DNA of 64,000 nucleotides from Cellulomonas terrae (GTDB lineage: Bacteria > Actinomycetota > Actinomycetes > Actinomycetales > Cellulomonadaceae): the NCBI RefSeq assembly GCF_007990265.1, contig NZ_BJWH01000001.1, positions 1-64,000 on the forward strand, in the 5' to 3' direction. Shown in pieces: positions 34,834 to 44,442 of this stretch (its first letter is position 1; each line of letters opens with the position of its first letter). The position numbers and the translations under genes are program-made. Under the pieces are notes generated by a model. That model had not been told where the DNA came from. It did no database searches and saw only the letters and a program-made list of their open reading frames with translations.

Positions 34834-35800
34834 GCGGTCCCCCGAACCACTCCTCCACCAGAGCCCGCGCGATCGACGCGCGCCCCGGCGGGATGACGTC
34901 GCCCGTGCGTACCGCAGCGGCGAGCTCGTCGCGGGAGAACCAGCGGGCCTCCGTGAGCTCGACACCGTCCACCGTCACGTCGGTGGACTCCGCCGAGGCG
35001 CGGAAGCCGATCATGAGCGACGCCGGGAACGGCCAGGGCTGGCTCCCGCGGTAGGCGACGTCGCCGACGAGCACCCCGGTCTCCTCGGCCACCTCGCGCC
35101 GGACGGCGTGCTCCAAGGACTCCCCCGCCTCCACGAAGCCCGCGAGCGTCGACCACCGGCCTGCCGGCCAGTGCGCCGCGTGCCCCAGCAGGATCCGGTC
35201 GTCGGCGTCCACCACCGCCATGATCACCGCCGGGTCGGTGCGCGGGTAGTGCTCCGAGCCGTCCTCGACGCACACCCGCGTCCACCCCGACTGCGCGACC
35301 CGGGTGGCGGCTCCGCAGCGCGGGCAGCGCGGGTGCCGGGCGTGCCAGGCGTCGAGCGCGACGGCCGTGGTGGCCAGCCCTGCCTCGTGCGCGGTCAGGT
35401 CCGCGCCGATGTCGCGCAGCGGGGTCCAGCCGAGCCCGTCGGGGAGCGCCGACGCGGGCTCGACGCCGACCGGCGCGGCGTGGACCAGGACGTCCGCCGC
35501 CTCCCCGACCCGGGGCGCCGGTCGGCGGTCCGGCACCCGTCGGGCCAGGTACGTCTCACCCGCCGCGCCGCGCCCCAGCAGGAGCCAGCCGTCGTCGCCG
35601 GTCGAGACCACCGGGACCTGCGCGGGGGGCAGCAGCGCGAGCCGTGACCCCGCGGAGGTCACGACGGCGCCGTCGCACACCAGCAGCACCCGGGTGGCGT
35701 CGTCCGCGAGCGCCGCGGCGACGAACCCCTCGTCGGTGCGTGACAGCGCGGCACGGTCGACGCCGGCACGGGACAACGGCAGGTCCTCCGGAACGATCAC
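34826..35800 (-). CDS. nudC: NAD(+) diphosphatase NudC
   Basis: This 324-residue Nudix hydrolase cleaves NAD(H) to NMN and AMP and can remove NAD caps from RNA. The zinc ribbon shows C-P-R-C and a third Cys 15 residues later (V-C-V-E-D); the fourth ligand position is Asp rather than Cys, unlike E. coli. The Nudix box is G-F-V-E-A-G-E-S-L-E-H-A-V-R-R-E-V and continues A-E-E-T-G-V. S-Q-P-W-P-F-P-A-S-L-M is the NudC signature. GTG 35800 is preferred; GTG 35809 is possible. The gene is divergent from the phosphotransferase and overlaps mycoredoxin at its 3' end. Confidence 0.94.
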   Translation of the reverse strand: MIVPEDLPLSRAGVDRAALSRTDEGFVAAALADDATRVLLVCDGAVVTSAGSRLALLPPAQVPVVSTGDDGWLLLGRGAAGETYLARRVPDRRPAPRVGEAADVLVHAAPVGVEPASALPDGLGWTPLRDIGADLTAHEAGLATTAVALDAWHARHPRCPRCGAATRVAQSGWTRVCVEDGSEHYPRTDPAVIMAVVDADDRILLGHAAHWPAGRWSTLAGFVEAGESLEHAVRREVAEETGVLVGDVAYRGSQPWPFPASLMIGFRASAESTDVTVDGVELTEARWFSRDELAAAVRTGDVIPPGRASIARALVEEWFGGPLS

Positions 35801-35920
35801 GCCGGTCACCGTACGCGGCGGAGCCCGACCGTGCGCGCGCCCCGCAATCAGGCGCAACCGGGCGAAGACACGCCGAGCGGCTCCGCCGGGACGACCGACA
35901 CGCCCGCCTATCCTGGACAG

Positions 35921-36868
35921 GTGGTTCGATCCCCTCTCGCCCTCGCCGCCCTGGCGACCGTCGCCGTACCGGGGCTCGACGCCTTCGACGTCCGGCGGCC
36001 CGCCCAGCCCGGGTCCGACTTCGACACGGCGGTCGTGATCGACGCCCACCGCAACCGGTGGGTCGTCCGCGCACCGCAGCACGCCGCGGCCGGGGCCGCG
36101 CTCGAGGCCGAGATCGTCCTGCTCGGCATGCTCGCGTCCGAGGCCGAGCGCGGGACGCTCCCGTTCGCCGTCCCCGCGCCCGTCGGGTTCGCGCACCTGC
36201 CCGAGGGTGGGCGTGCAGCGGTGCACACCGAGATCCCCGGCGAGCCGCTGCGGCTCGACCGTCTCGGCCCCGGTCCCGGCCTCGCGGCCGACCTGGGCCG
36301 CGCGATCGCCGCGGTGCACGAGCTGCCGACCAGCCTGGTGGAGAACGCCGGCCTGCCCGCGTACGACGCCGGCGAGTACCGCAGCCGTCGCCAGGCGGAG
36401 GTCGACGAGGCAGCACGCACCGGCAAGGTGCCGCCCGCGCTGCTGCGGCGCTGGGAGGACCGGCTCGAGGACGTCGCCCTCTGGCGCTTCCGCCCGACCG
36501 TCGTCCACGGCGACCTCACGAGCGAGCGCGTCCTGGTCCACGGCGACAAGGTCACCGGCATCCTGCACTGGGGCGACGCCTGCGTCGCGGACCCCGCCGA
36601 CGACCTCGCCTGGCTCCTGGTCGCCGCCCACCCGGACACGACCGACTCGATCATGGAGGCGTACCAGCTGCGCCGGACCGAGCTCACCGACCCGCACCTG
36701 GCCGACCGCGCACTCCTCGCCGGGGAGCTCGCGCTCGCCCGGTGGCTGCTCTACGGCGTGCGCACGCAGGACCCCGAGATCATCGACGACGCCGTCGCCA
36801 TGCTCGAGGAGCTCGAGGCGCACACGCGCGAGGAGCAGAACGCCCAGGCCGAGTCGCTGCTGGCGTGA
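35921..36868 (+). CDS. Aminoglycoside/macrolide phosphotransferase-like protein
   Basis: This 315-residue protein has an APH-type kinase-like fold. The catalytic segment is V-V-H-G-D-L-T-S-E-R-V-L-V, with Asp as probable base, but the usual N-x-x-x-N metal position carries Arg. G-I-L-H-W-G-D-A-C-V-A-D-P-A-D-D-L-A-W-L supplies the second metal region. It belongs to the macrolide 2'-phosphotransferase-related group that accompanies uvrD2/adnAB in actinobacteria; real resistance activity is not shown. The GTG is six bases after TATCCT, with no ribosome site, so a leaderless transcript is likely. It overlaps the phosphatase gene by four bases (GTGA). Confidence 0.85.
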   Translation: MVRSPLALAALATVAVPGLDAFDVRRPAQPGSDFDTAVVIDAHRNRWVVRAPQHAAAGAALEAEIVLLGMLASEAERGTLPFAVPAPVGFAHLPEGGRAAVHTEIPGEPLRLDRLGPGPGLAADLGRAIAAVHELPTSLVENAGLPAYDAGEYRSRRQAEVDEAARTGKVPPALLRRWEDRLEDVALWRFRPTVVHGDLTSERVLVHGDKVTGILHWGDACVADPADDLAWLLVAAHPDTTDSIMEAYQLRRTELTDPHLADRALLAGELALARWLLYGVRTQDPEIIDDAVAMLEELEAHTREEQNAQAESLLA

Positions 36869-37563
36869 CCGCCCGCTCCGTCCGCTGGGGCGGCCTGCAC
36901 AACGCACGCGACCTCGGTGGGCTGCCCGCCGAGGCAGCGGTCACGCGCACGGGGCGCGTCTTTCGCGCCCCGCGGCTGGACGGCCTCGACGCGGACGGCT
37001 GGGCAGAGCTCGTCGACGCGGGTGTGCGGACGATCGTCGACCTGCGCAACCCGCACGAGATCGAGCCTCTCGCCCTGCCGGCGGGTGTCACGCGGGTGCA
37101 CCGCCCGGTCGAGGTCTGGGAGGACCGAGACTTCATGGCGCGCTGGGGCGACGTGCTCGACTCGCCCGAGTACTACCGGGCGAACCTCGAGCTCTGGCCT
37201 CACCTTGTCGTCGACGCCGTTCGCGCCGTGGCGCACGCACCCGACGGAGGCGTCGTCGTGCACTGCTCGGCCGGTCGAGACCGCACCGGCCTCGTCACCG
37301 TGCTCCTGCTGTCGCTCGCCGGGGTGTCGCAGGAGGCGATCGTCGAGGACTACGCGGCGGCCGTCGTCGCGATGAACGACTACGCGCTGGCCGGCCTCGG
37401 CGACGAGACCGGTCGATCCCCCGACGAGCTCCGTGCGCGGTTGGTCGAGGTGACGGGCCATCTCCGCGCGTTCCTGTGCGATCTCGACGTCGCCGCCTAC
37501 CTCACCGAGCACGGCATGTCCTGCGACGAGCTCGACCGGGTGAGGGCGCGGCTCCTCGACTGA
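36865..37563 (+). CDS. Protein-tyrosine/dual-specificity phosphatase-like protein
   Basis: This 232-residue protein has the Y_phosphatase3 (PtpB-like) layout. The N-terminal N-A-R-D-L-G-G-L is followed by V-D-L-R-N-P-H-E, and the signature V-V-H-C-S-A-G-R-D-R-T-G holds the nucleophilic Cys and P-loop Arg. The D-R-T-G ending is typical of bacterial phosphatases active on phosphotyrosine or phosphoinositides. No signal peptide is present. Its GTG overlaps the stop of the upstream phosphotransferase-like gene, so the two are coupled and may act on related substrates; that link is inference. Confidence 0.92.
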   Translation: MTARSVRWGGLHNARDLGGLPAEAAVTRTGRVFRAPRLDGLDADGWAELVDAGVRTIVDLRNPHEIEPLALPAGVTRVHRPVEVWEDRDFMARWGDVLDSPEYYRANLELWPHLVVDAVRAVAHAPDGGVVVHCSAGRDRTGLVTVLLLSLAGVSQEAIVEDYAAAVVAMNDYALAGLGDETGRSPDELRARLVEVTGHLRAFLCDLDVAAYLTEHGMSCDELDRVRARLLD

Positions 37564-37600
37564 ACCGCACGTCCCGTGCTCGGGCACCGGACCGGTGATG

Positions 37601-40600
37601 TCAGTCGGCGTCGAACAGGGTGGGCGTCGCCGGCCGGGTCGGCCGGCGCGGTGACGCCGCGTTCGAGCCTTCCCAGCCCGGACGGCGGCCCGTCGGGGTG
37701 TTCGTCCTCGGCCCGCGCCGGTTCGGCCGCGGTTCGACGACGCCGGCGCCCTGCGCACCCTGGGCGCGCGTCGCCGCACGCAGCAGGGCGGTGATCTCCG
37801 CCTCGTCGAGCAGCCGGTCCGGGTAGACGGTCATCCCCGCGCCGACATAGCAGAACGCGGCACGCACCTGGTCCAGCGGGGTGCCCGTCCAGCGCGACCA
37901 CGCGAGCCGGTAGACGGCGAGCTGGAGCTCACGGGAGGCCCGGGCGGCCTCGTCCTTCGGCGGCGCACCCGTCTTCCAGTCCACCACGACCACGGCCCGC
38001 GGAGCGGTCCCGGCGGTCCGCGCGGGATCGGGGAACACGGCGTCGATGCGCGAGCGCAGCACGTACCCGTCGACGGAGATCTCGATGTCCACCTCGACGG
38101 CGAGCGGCGACCGGTTGGCCCACTCGCCCGCCAGGAACGCCTCCCGCAGCGCCTTCTCGTCGAGGTCGAGGTTCGCCGAGTCGTCGTCGGCACCGGGCAG
38201 CGCGTCGACGTCCACCAGGGACGCGCTGCCGTACCAGCCCTCGACCCAGGCGTGGAAGCGGGTCCCCCGACGGGCCTGCGGCGAGGGCTCGGCGGGCACC
38301 GGCCGCCGCAGGTGCTGCGCGAACTCTCCCGGGTCGCTCTCGAGCCTGACCAGCGCGGATGCGGACAGGTGCGCGGGGAGCTCGACCTCGCCGGACGGCG
38401 TCCGCACGCGCTCGCGCTCGGCCAGCAGCCGGTCGGCGAGCACGTCCCACGGGTGCACGGGCTGCAGGCCCGACTGCGGGTCCCCGACGGCGCCCGCTGC
38501 TCCAGGGTCGTCGCGCGCTGCCATCGCGGCGCGGACACGCGCGGCCGCGTCCTCGACGTGCGCGCGGCGCGTCGAGGACGCCTCCGTGCCGAAGGGGTCC
38601 GCCGGCCAGGTCGCCGACAGCACGAGCGACGCCCGGGGGTTGGTGCCACCCGCGTCGGGCACCTCCTCCCAGCCCCCCGTCTCGACGAGCCCAGCCTCGG
38701 CGAGCTCGGTGAGGAACACGGAGACCTTGCGCACGCGGGAGCCGTCGCCCCACCACGCCGCGGTGAGGAGCAGGTCGGAGCGGGCGCGGGTGAGCGCCAC
38801 GTAGGCGAGCCGGCGTTCCTCGGCGACCTGATGGTCACCGGCGTCGAGCACGAACTGCTTGCGCCGCTCCTCCAGCTCCTTGGGGTCCTCCGCGCCGGAG
38901 TGCGCGAAGACCGGGAGGTCGTGGCGGTCGCCGCGCAACGGGTACGGCAGCGAGCCCAGCCCGGTGAGCCACGCGGAGTCCTTCGGCCCGTCCTTGCCCT
39001 GGGTCGCGGTGGCGGGCAGGCCGCCGTCGACGAGCCCGGCGACCGCGACGACGTCCCACTCGAGGCCCTTGGCGGCGTGCACGGTGATGAGCTGCACCGC
39101 GTCGGGATCGGGCTCGGTGACCGGCATGTCGAGACCGTTCTCCCGGGTGTCCGCCGCCTCGAGCCAGGCGAGGAACCCGCCGAGGCTCGGGTGGTCGGCG
39201 GAGCGGGCGAACTCGACGGCCACGTCACGGAACGCGTCCAGCTGCGCGCGCGCCCGGCCCGGCGAGGTCCGTGCGCGCGCGGCCACCTCGATGTCGAGCC
39301 CGAGCAGCCGCTCCGCCTCACCGACGAGCTCCGGGACGGACAGGTAGCTGTGCGCCCGGAGCGCCCGCAGGGTGATCGCGAGGTCGGCCAGCCGAGCTCG
39401 ACCGACCGCGCTGAGGGTCCGCCCGCCGCGGCTGGTCCAGCCCTCGGCGGGGAGCTCGCTGATCGCGTCGAGCGCGTCGACGATGCTCCGCTCGTCGACC
39501 GCGTCGGCCTCGACGACGACGTCCGCCGCGTCGGGGACCGGGGGGTGCTCCGGGAGGACGTCGGATGCGGAGCTCTCGGGTGACGGCCCCGATCCGTGAC
39601 CGCGGGCTCGCGGTCCGCCACCGTGCCGCGCCGCGAGCTCCCCGGACCAGGCCGCGAGCGCGTGCAGGTCGGACGCACCGAGCCGGGTGCGGGCGCCGGT
39701 GAGCAGGCGCATGAGCGCGTCGCCGCGCGCCGGGTCGTGCGCGGTCTGCAGGAGCGCCACGAGGTCGACGACCTCGGGCGCGGACAGGAGACCGCCGAGG
39801 CCGACGACCTCGACGGGCAGCCCCGCGTCCCGCAGCGCGCGGCGCAGGGTCTCGAACTGCGAGCGCTTCCGGCAGAGCACCGCTGCCGTGACCCGGTCCC
39901 GCCCCGGGCCCGCGGGCCGCCACCGGTCCCGGACGAACTGTGCGACGGCCCGCGCCTCGTCCTCCACGGTCTCGGCGACGTGCGCGTGCACCCGACCCTC
40001 GCCGGCGCCGGGCCGGGCGGCGAGCACGGGCACGGGCACGCGGGTCGCGGACGCGCGCAGCGGTGCGGCGACGTGGTTGGCCGCCGCGAGGATCAGGCGG
40101 TCGTTGCGCCACGACGTGGACAGCTGGTGCACCTCGGCGGGCGTGCGGGTGCCGTCGGCGTGGACCTGCGGGAACGACGTGGGGAAGCCCTCCAGACCGC
40201 CCGCACTCGCCCCGCGCCACCCGTAGATCGACTGGTTCGGGTCCCCCACGGCGGTCACGGGGTGCCCACCGCCGAACAGCGCACCGAGCAGCGTCAGCTG
40301 CGCGTAGGAGGTGTCCTGGTACTCGTCGAGCAGCACCACCCGGAACCGCTGCCGCTCGCCGGCGCCGACCTCCGGCACGTCGAGCGCGAGCCGGGCCGCC
40401 AGGGCGACCTGGTCGCCGAAGTCGATCGCGTCGGCGGCCCGCTTGCGGGCGCGGTACTCGGCGACCAGCTCGAGGACGCGGACCCGCTCCCCGAGCGACC
40501 GCACCAGCTTCTTGATCTCCGCGTACGGCTCGCGGGGCGGTGTGCCGGCGGGCGTCGCGGCGAGCCCGTCGAGGATCTCCTCGATGCCGGACCGGGCCTG

Positions 40601-41182
40601 GGCCGCGTCGAGCAGGTGCTCGTCCAGGGCGCCCGAGAGCGTCAGGACCGCCTCGATCACCGTGGAGGTCGCGGCATCGGTGTCGAGGTCGTCGCTCCAC
40701 GCCTCGACCACCTCGGAGGCCAGCTGCCACTGCGCGGCCTCGCCGAGCAGCCGCGCCGACGGGTCGAGCCCGAGCCGCAGCGCGTGGTCGGACACCAGGG
40801 AGGCCGCGTAGGAGTTGTACGTGTAGATCGTCGGGCGTGCGAGGCCGGCCAGGCCGTCCGTGCGTGCGGCGTCCACGGTCCCGCCGAGGACGAGGCCCTC
40901 CGCGGCCGCGGCCCGCGCGAGGGTCCGCAGTCGCTTGCGCACCCGCTCCGCGAGCTCCCCGGCCGCCTTGCGCGTGAACGTCAGACCGAGCACCTGGTCC
41001 GGTTCGACGATGCCGTTCGCCAGCAGCCAGACCACGCGGGCCGCCATCGTCTCCGTCTTGCCCGAGCCCGCACCGGCCACGACGAGCGACGGGCCGAGCG
41101 GCGCCTCGATCACGACGCGCTGCTCGTCGGTCGGCGGCGGCTGGCCCACCAGGGTGGCGATCTGTGCCGCGGAGAGAGTCAT
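37601..41182 (-). CDS. adnB: AdnB-like helicase-nuclease subunit
   Basis: This 1193-residue protein joins a UvrD-like motor to a RecB-type nuclease. Walker A is G-A-G-S-G-K-T (37-43), motif II L-D-E-Y-Q-D-T-S, motif III G-D-P-N-Q-S-I-Y-G-W-R-G, and later H-A-A-K-G-L-E-W-D. The C-terminal nuclease shows V-V-V-V-D-W-K-T-G with Q-L-A-V-Y downstream (PD-(D/E)XK plus QxxxY). With AdnA it forms the actinobacterial double-strand-break resection complex, and the canonical motor motifs fit the lead AdnB subunit. The ATG overlaps the adnA stop by four bases. It is somewhat longer than mycobacterial AdnB. The A/B assignment follows size, motif quality and gene order. Confidence 0.92.
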   Translation of the reverse strand: MTLSAAQIATLVGQPPPTDEQRVVIEAPLGPSLVVAGAGSGKTETMAARVVWLLANGIVEPDQVLGLTFTRKAAGELAERVRKRLRTLARAAAAEGLVLGGTVDAARTDGLAGLARPTIYTYNSYAASLVSDHALRLGLDPSARLLGEAAQWQLASEVVEAWSDDLDTDAATSTVIEAVLTLSGALDEHLLDAAQARSGIEEILDGLAATPAGTPPREPYAEIKKLVRSLGERVRVLELVAEYRARKRAADAIDFGDQVALAARLALDVPEVGAGERQRFRVVLLDEYQDTSYAQLTLLGALFGGGHPVTAVGDPNQSIYGWRGASAGGLEGFPTSFPQVHADGTRTPAEVHQLSTSWRNDRLILAAANHVAAPLRASATRVPVPVLAARPGAGEGRVHAHVAETVEDEARAVAQFVRDRWRPAGPGRDRVTAAVLCRKRSQFETLRRALRDAGLPVEVVGLGGLLSAPEVVDLVALLQTAHDPARGDALMRLLTGARTRLGASDLHALAAWSGELAARHGGGPRARGHGSGPSPESSASDVLPEHPPVPDAADVVVEADAVDERSIVDALDAISELPAEGWTSRGGRTLSAVGRARLADLAITLRALRAHSYLSVPELVGEAERLLGLDIEVAARARTSPGRARAQLDAFRDVAVEFARSADHPSLGGFLAWLEAADTRENGLDMPVTEPDPDAVQLITVHAAKGLEWDVVAVAGLVDGGLPATATQGKDGPKDSAWLTGLGSLPYPLRGDRHDLPVFAHSGAEDPKELEERRKQFVLDAGDHQVAEERRLAYVALTRARSDLLLTAAWWGDGSRVRKVSVFLTELAEAGLVETGGWEEVPDAGGTNPRASLVLSATWPADPFGTEASSTRRAHVEDAAARVRAAMAARDDPGAAGAVGDPQSGLQPVHPWDVLADRLLAERERVRTPSGEVELPAHLSASALVRLESDPGEFAQHLRRPVPAEPSPQARRGTRFHAWVEGWYGSASLVDVDALPGADDDSANLDLDEKALREAFLAGEWANRSPLAVEVDIEISVDGYVLRSRIDAVFPDPARTAGTAPRAVVVVDWKTGAPPKDEAARASRELQLAVYRLAWSRWTGTPLDQVRAAFCYVGAGMTVYPDRLLDEAEITALLRAATRAQGAQGAGVVEPRPNRRGPRTNTPTGRRPGWEGSNAASPRRPTRPATPTLFDAD

Positions 41183-44100
41183 GCGACCACCTGCCCGCCC
41201 TCGCCGCGGACCGGGCACGAGCGCCGGACCGGGCAGCGGTCGCACAGGTCGTTGGCGGTCGCCTCGAACGTGGACGCGGCCATCTTGTCGGCCACCTGGT
41301 CGACCAGGGTGCGCGCCCAGCTGGGACCGTCGACCTCGGGCCCGAGCGGCTCCTGGGACCGGGTCACCGCGGTCACGCCCGCGCCGAGGAACACGAGCTG
41401 CGCGCCGCCGCTCGTCGTGCCGGCAGGGAGCCCGTCGAAGGCGCCGGCGTCGACCGCGAGCTGGTAGGCCCCGAGCTGCGGGTTCTCGGCGGCCTTGCTC
41501 ACGCTCGGTGGGCTGGCACCGGTCTTGAGGTCGACGACGCGCACGACCGGCCCGTCGGCACGGTCCTCGACCAGCTCGATGCGGTCGACCGACCCCCGCA
41601 GCGACGCCCTGTCGGTGTCGACGGCGAAGGCACCCTCGACCAGCAGCGGGTCGCCCGCGTTCCGCAGGTACACGGCGAGCCGGTGCACCATCGCGTCCGC
41701 CTTGCGCCGGGTGGCCAGGGCCGGCCAGCCGGCGCCGAGCCCGAGCTCCGCCCAGCGCCGGTCGAGCGCCGCGGACAGCTCGGCCTCCGTGCCCCGCGGG
41801 TGCTCCTGCGCGATCGCGTGCAGCAGGGTGCCGAGGTTCTGCCCGCCGCTGGCCGTCGAGGTCCCCCCGGCGGCCTCCAGGGCCCACCGCAACGCGCAGC
41901 GCTGGGCGGTCTCGACCTTGGACGGCGAGACCGGCACGCGCGTGTCCGCGTCCCACAGGGGTGCCGCGCTCGACGGCTCGGCGAGGCCGTGCCACTGCGC
42001 GGGGTCGGCGCCGGGCACGTCGGCCGCCGCCAGCCGCGCGAGCGTGCGCGCCGCCGCCGGGTCCGGCTCGACCCCGTCGACCGCCGCCTGCTCGAGGTGC
42101 GCCCGCAGCTGTGCGACGAGGCCGCGCAGGTCCAGCGGGGCGGGCACGCTCGTCCGGCGCGTCTCGCCCTCGTCGTCGGACGGGTCCACGAGCTCGAGGA
42201 ACGGGGACGGCTGCTGGTCGGTGTCGTCGACCGCCGTGACCAGCAGCGACCTGCGGGCGCGCGAGCACGCCACGACGAACGACCGGAGCTCGTCAGCGAG
42301 CACCGCGTCCCGCGCCGCGGCCGCCGACCCGGCGTCGTCGGCGCCACCGGGCACCGCGCGGCCGGCCACCACGTCGACCAGCGCCTGGGCACCGAGGAGC
42401 GAGTCGCGCAGCCGCAGGTCGGGCCACGTGCCCTCCTGCACGCCCGCGACGACGACGAGGTCCCACTCCCGGCCGGCCGCCCCCGCCGGGGTCAGCACCT
42501 GCACGGACGCCCGGCGGGCGCGTGCCGCGAGGGAGTCGGACGGGAGGTCCTGGGCCTGCAGCCAGTCGACGAACGCGCCCGGCGTCGAGCGCGGCATGCG
42601 GTCCACGAAGGTCTCCGCCGCCCGGAACAGCGCCAGCACCGCGTCGAGGTCGCGGTCGGCCCGCTCACCTGCCGCACCTCCGGCGAGCGCGGACCGGCGC
42701 CACGGCTCGGCCTGCTCGGCCGCGTCCCACAGCGCCCACAGGACGGTCTGCGCGTCGGCACCCGGCACCTCCGCGGCGCGACGGCCCGCGTCGAGGACCC
42801 GGGCGAGGCGTGCGACCGCACGGGCGCCGGGGACGTCGGTGCCATCGGCCGACCCGAGCGCCTCGACGAGCAGGACGTCGCTGGCCCGGCCACCGCCCTG
42901 CGCCAGCTCGTGGCTGCGCAGCGCCCGTCGCACGCGCCGCAGGCCCACCGTGTCGAGGCCACCGAGCGGCGAGCACGCCAACCGGGCGGCGGTGGCGGCA
43001 TCGAGCGTCGCGGCGCCGACGCACACGCGCATGGCGTCCAGCAGCGGCCGTGCCGCCGGCTCCTCGCGCAGCGGCACGTCGCTGCCGAGCACGCTGACCG
43101 GGACCGACGCCCCCGCGAGCGCACGCCGCAGCGCGGTCACCTGGGCGCCGGACCGCGCGACGACGGCCATCTCCGACCACGCCACCCCGCGTTCCACGTG
43201 GGCGCTGCGCAACGCGTGCGCGACGAACGCGGCCTCCTGTGCGGTGCTCGGCAGCACCGCGACCCGCACGTCCCCACCGCCGGGGCGTGCGGCGACGGCC
43301 CGCCGGTGCTGCACCGCGCCGACCGCCCCGACGCGCTCCGCGACGCGCCCGACGACCGCTCGGAGGCCGGCGTCGTGCCGCCACGCGGTCCGCAGCACGA
43401 TCGTGCGGGCTCCGAGCTCGCCCGGTCCCGACCCGCGCACCCCTGCCCGCCCGACGAGGGACGGTGTCGCCCCCCGGAACGTCTGCACGGCCGCGTCCGG
43501 GTCAGCGAGCAGGAGCACCCGCGCGCCGTCGTCGGCGAGCACCCGCAGCAGCCGGGCGGTGGCCGAGGTGCTCTCCTGGTGGTCGTCGACGACCACGAGC
43601 CGCCAGCGCGGCCGCACCGCACCGGGCACCTCGTCGTCCCACGTCAGCAGCGCCTGCGCGGCCTCGTCCACGACGACCGCCGGGTCGAGCCTCGCGCCGA
43701 GGTCCGGCGTGCCGGCGCGCAGCTGGACGACGTCGAGGTACTCCTCGTAGAGCCGCGCCGCGCTCGCCCAGGCGGGACGGCGGTGCGCGTCGGCGAGAGC
43801 CGCGAGGTCCACCGGCGTGAGGCCGCGTTCCGCCGCGCGCATCAGCAGGTCCCGCAGCTCGTCGCGGAAGGGGCGCAGGCCGAGCACGTCGGGCCGGACC
43901 TCGGGCGGCCAGGCGAGCGGCACCCCCTCGCCGGCGGCGTGCCCGGCGAGCAGGTCGCCGAGCAGGAGGTCCTGCTCAGCGCCGGAGACCAGTGTCGGGA
44001 CCGGGTCACCCAGCAGGGACGCCCGCGCCCGGAGCACGGAGAACGCTGCCGCGGCGGCGGTCTGCACGAGCGGCCGCCCCGACGTCCGCCGCAGCCGCGC

Positions 44101-44379
44101 GGCCACCCGGTCCCGCAGGTCGGCGGCCGCACGGCGTCCCGACGACAGCACCAGGACGTCCTCCGGGGACAGCCCGCCCTCGACCGCGGCGACCACCGCC
44201 TCGAGCGCGACGGTCGTCTTGCCGGTCCCGGGGGCGCCGAGCACGAGCACCGCGGGATCGGTGGCGGCGACCGCCTCGGCCTGCTCGGGATCCAGGTCCA
44301 CGAGGGCGCCGGCGCCGCGCCCGGGGACGTCCGCGAACGCCGGGCGCACGAGGCGCAGGGCGTGCGAGGGGCCGGTCAC
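41179..44379 (-). CDS. adnA: AdnA-like helicase-nuclease subunit
   Basis: This 1066-residue partner of AdnB has G-A-P-G-T-G-K-T as Walker A (48-55) and V-V-V-D-D-H-Q-E in place of the usual D-E-x-Q motif II, pointing to a weaker motor as in mycobacterial AdnA. The C-terminal nuclease contains R-V-V-D-L-K-T-G and Q-L-G-A-Y-Q-L-A-V. Q-R-C-A-L-R-W plus the terminal C-D-R-C-P-V-R-R-S-C supply four Cys for an Fe-S cluster, like AddB/AdnAB nucleases. The GTG at 44379 is first in the operon. The complex processes double-strand breaks for recombination. Confidence 0.92.
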   Translation of the reverse strand: MTGPSHALRLVRPAFADVPGRGAGALVDLDPEQAEAVAATDPAVLVLGAPGTGKTTVALEAVVAAVEGGLSPEDVLVLSSGRRAAADLRDRVAARLRRTSGRPLVQTAAAAAFSVLRARASLLGDPVPTLVSGAEQDLLLGDLLAGHAAGEGVPLAWPPEVRPDVLGLRPFRDELRDLLMRAAERGLTPVDLAALADAHRRPAWASAARLYEEYLDVVQLRAGTPDLGARLDPAVVVDEAAQALLTWDDEVPGAVRPRWRLVVVDDHQESTSATARLLRVLADDGARVLLLADPDAAVQTFRGATPSLVGRAGVRGSGPGELGARTIVLRTAWRHDAGLRAVVGRVAERVGAVGAVQHRRAVAARPGGGDVRVAVLPSTAQEAAFVAHALRSAHVERGVAWSEMAVVARSGAQVTALRRALAGASVPVSVLGSDVPLREEPAARPLLDAMRVCVGAATLDAATAARLACSPLGGLDTVGLRRVRRALRSHELAQGGGRASDVLLVEALGSADGTDVPGARAVARLARVLDAGRRAAEVPGADAQTVLWALWDAAEQAEPWRRSALAGGAAGERADRDLDAVLALFRAAETFVDRMPRSTPGAFVDWLQAQDLPSDSLAARARRASVQVLTPAGAAGREWDLVVVAGVQEGTWPDLRLRDSLLGAQALVDVVAGRAVPGGADDAGSAAAARDAVLADELRSFVVACSRARRSLLVTAVDDTDQQPSPFLELVDPSDDEGETRRTSVPAPLDLRGLVAQLRAHLEQAAVDGVEPDPAAARTLARLAAADVPGADPAQWHGLAEPSSAAPLWDADTRVPVSPSKVETAQRCALRWALEAAGGTSTASGGQNLGTLLHAIAQEHPRGTEAELSAALDRRWAELGLGAGWPALATRRKADAMVHRLAVYLRNAGDPLLVEGAFAVDTDRASLRGSVDRIELVEDRADGPVVRVVDLKTGASPPSVSKAAENPQLGAYQLAVDAGAFDGLPAGTTSGGAQLVFLGAGVTAVTRSQEPLGPEVDGPSWARTLVDQVADKMAASTFEATANDLCDRCPVRRSCPVRGEGGQVVA

Positions 44380-44442
44380 GCGACGATCCCATCACGAGCC
44401 GCCGACACCCGGACGCACGACCCGCGCGGCCGGCCGGAGAAG

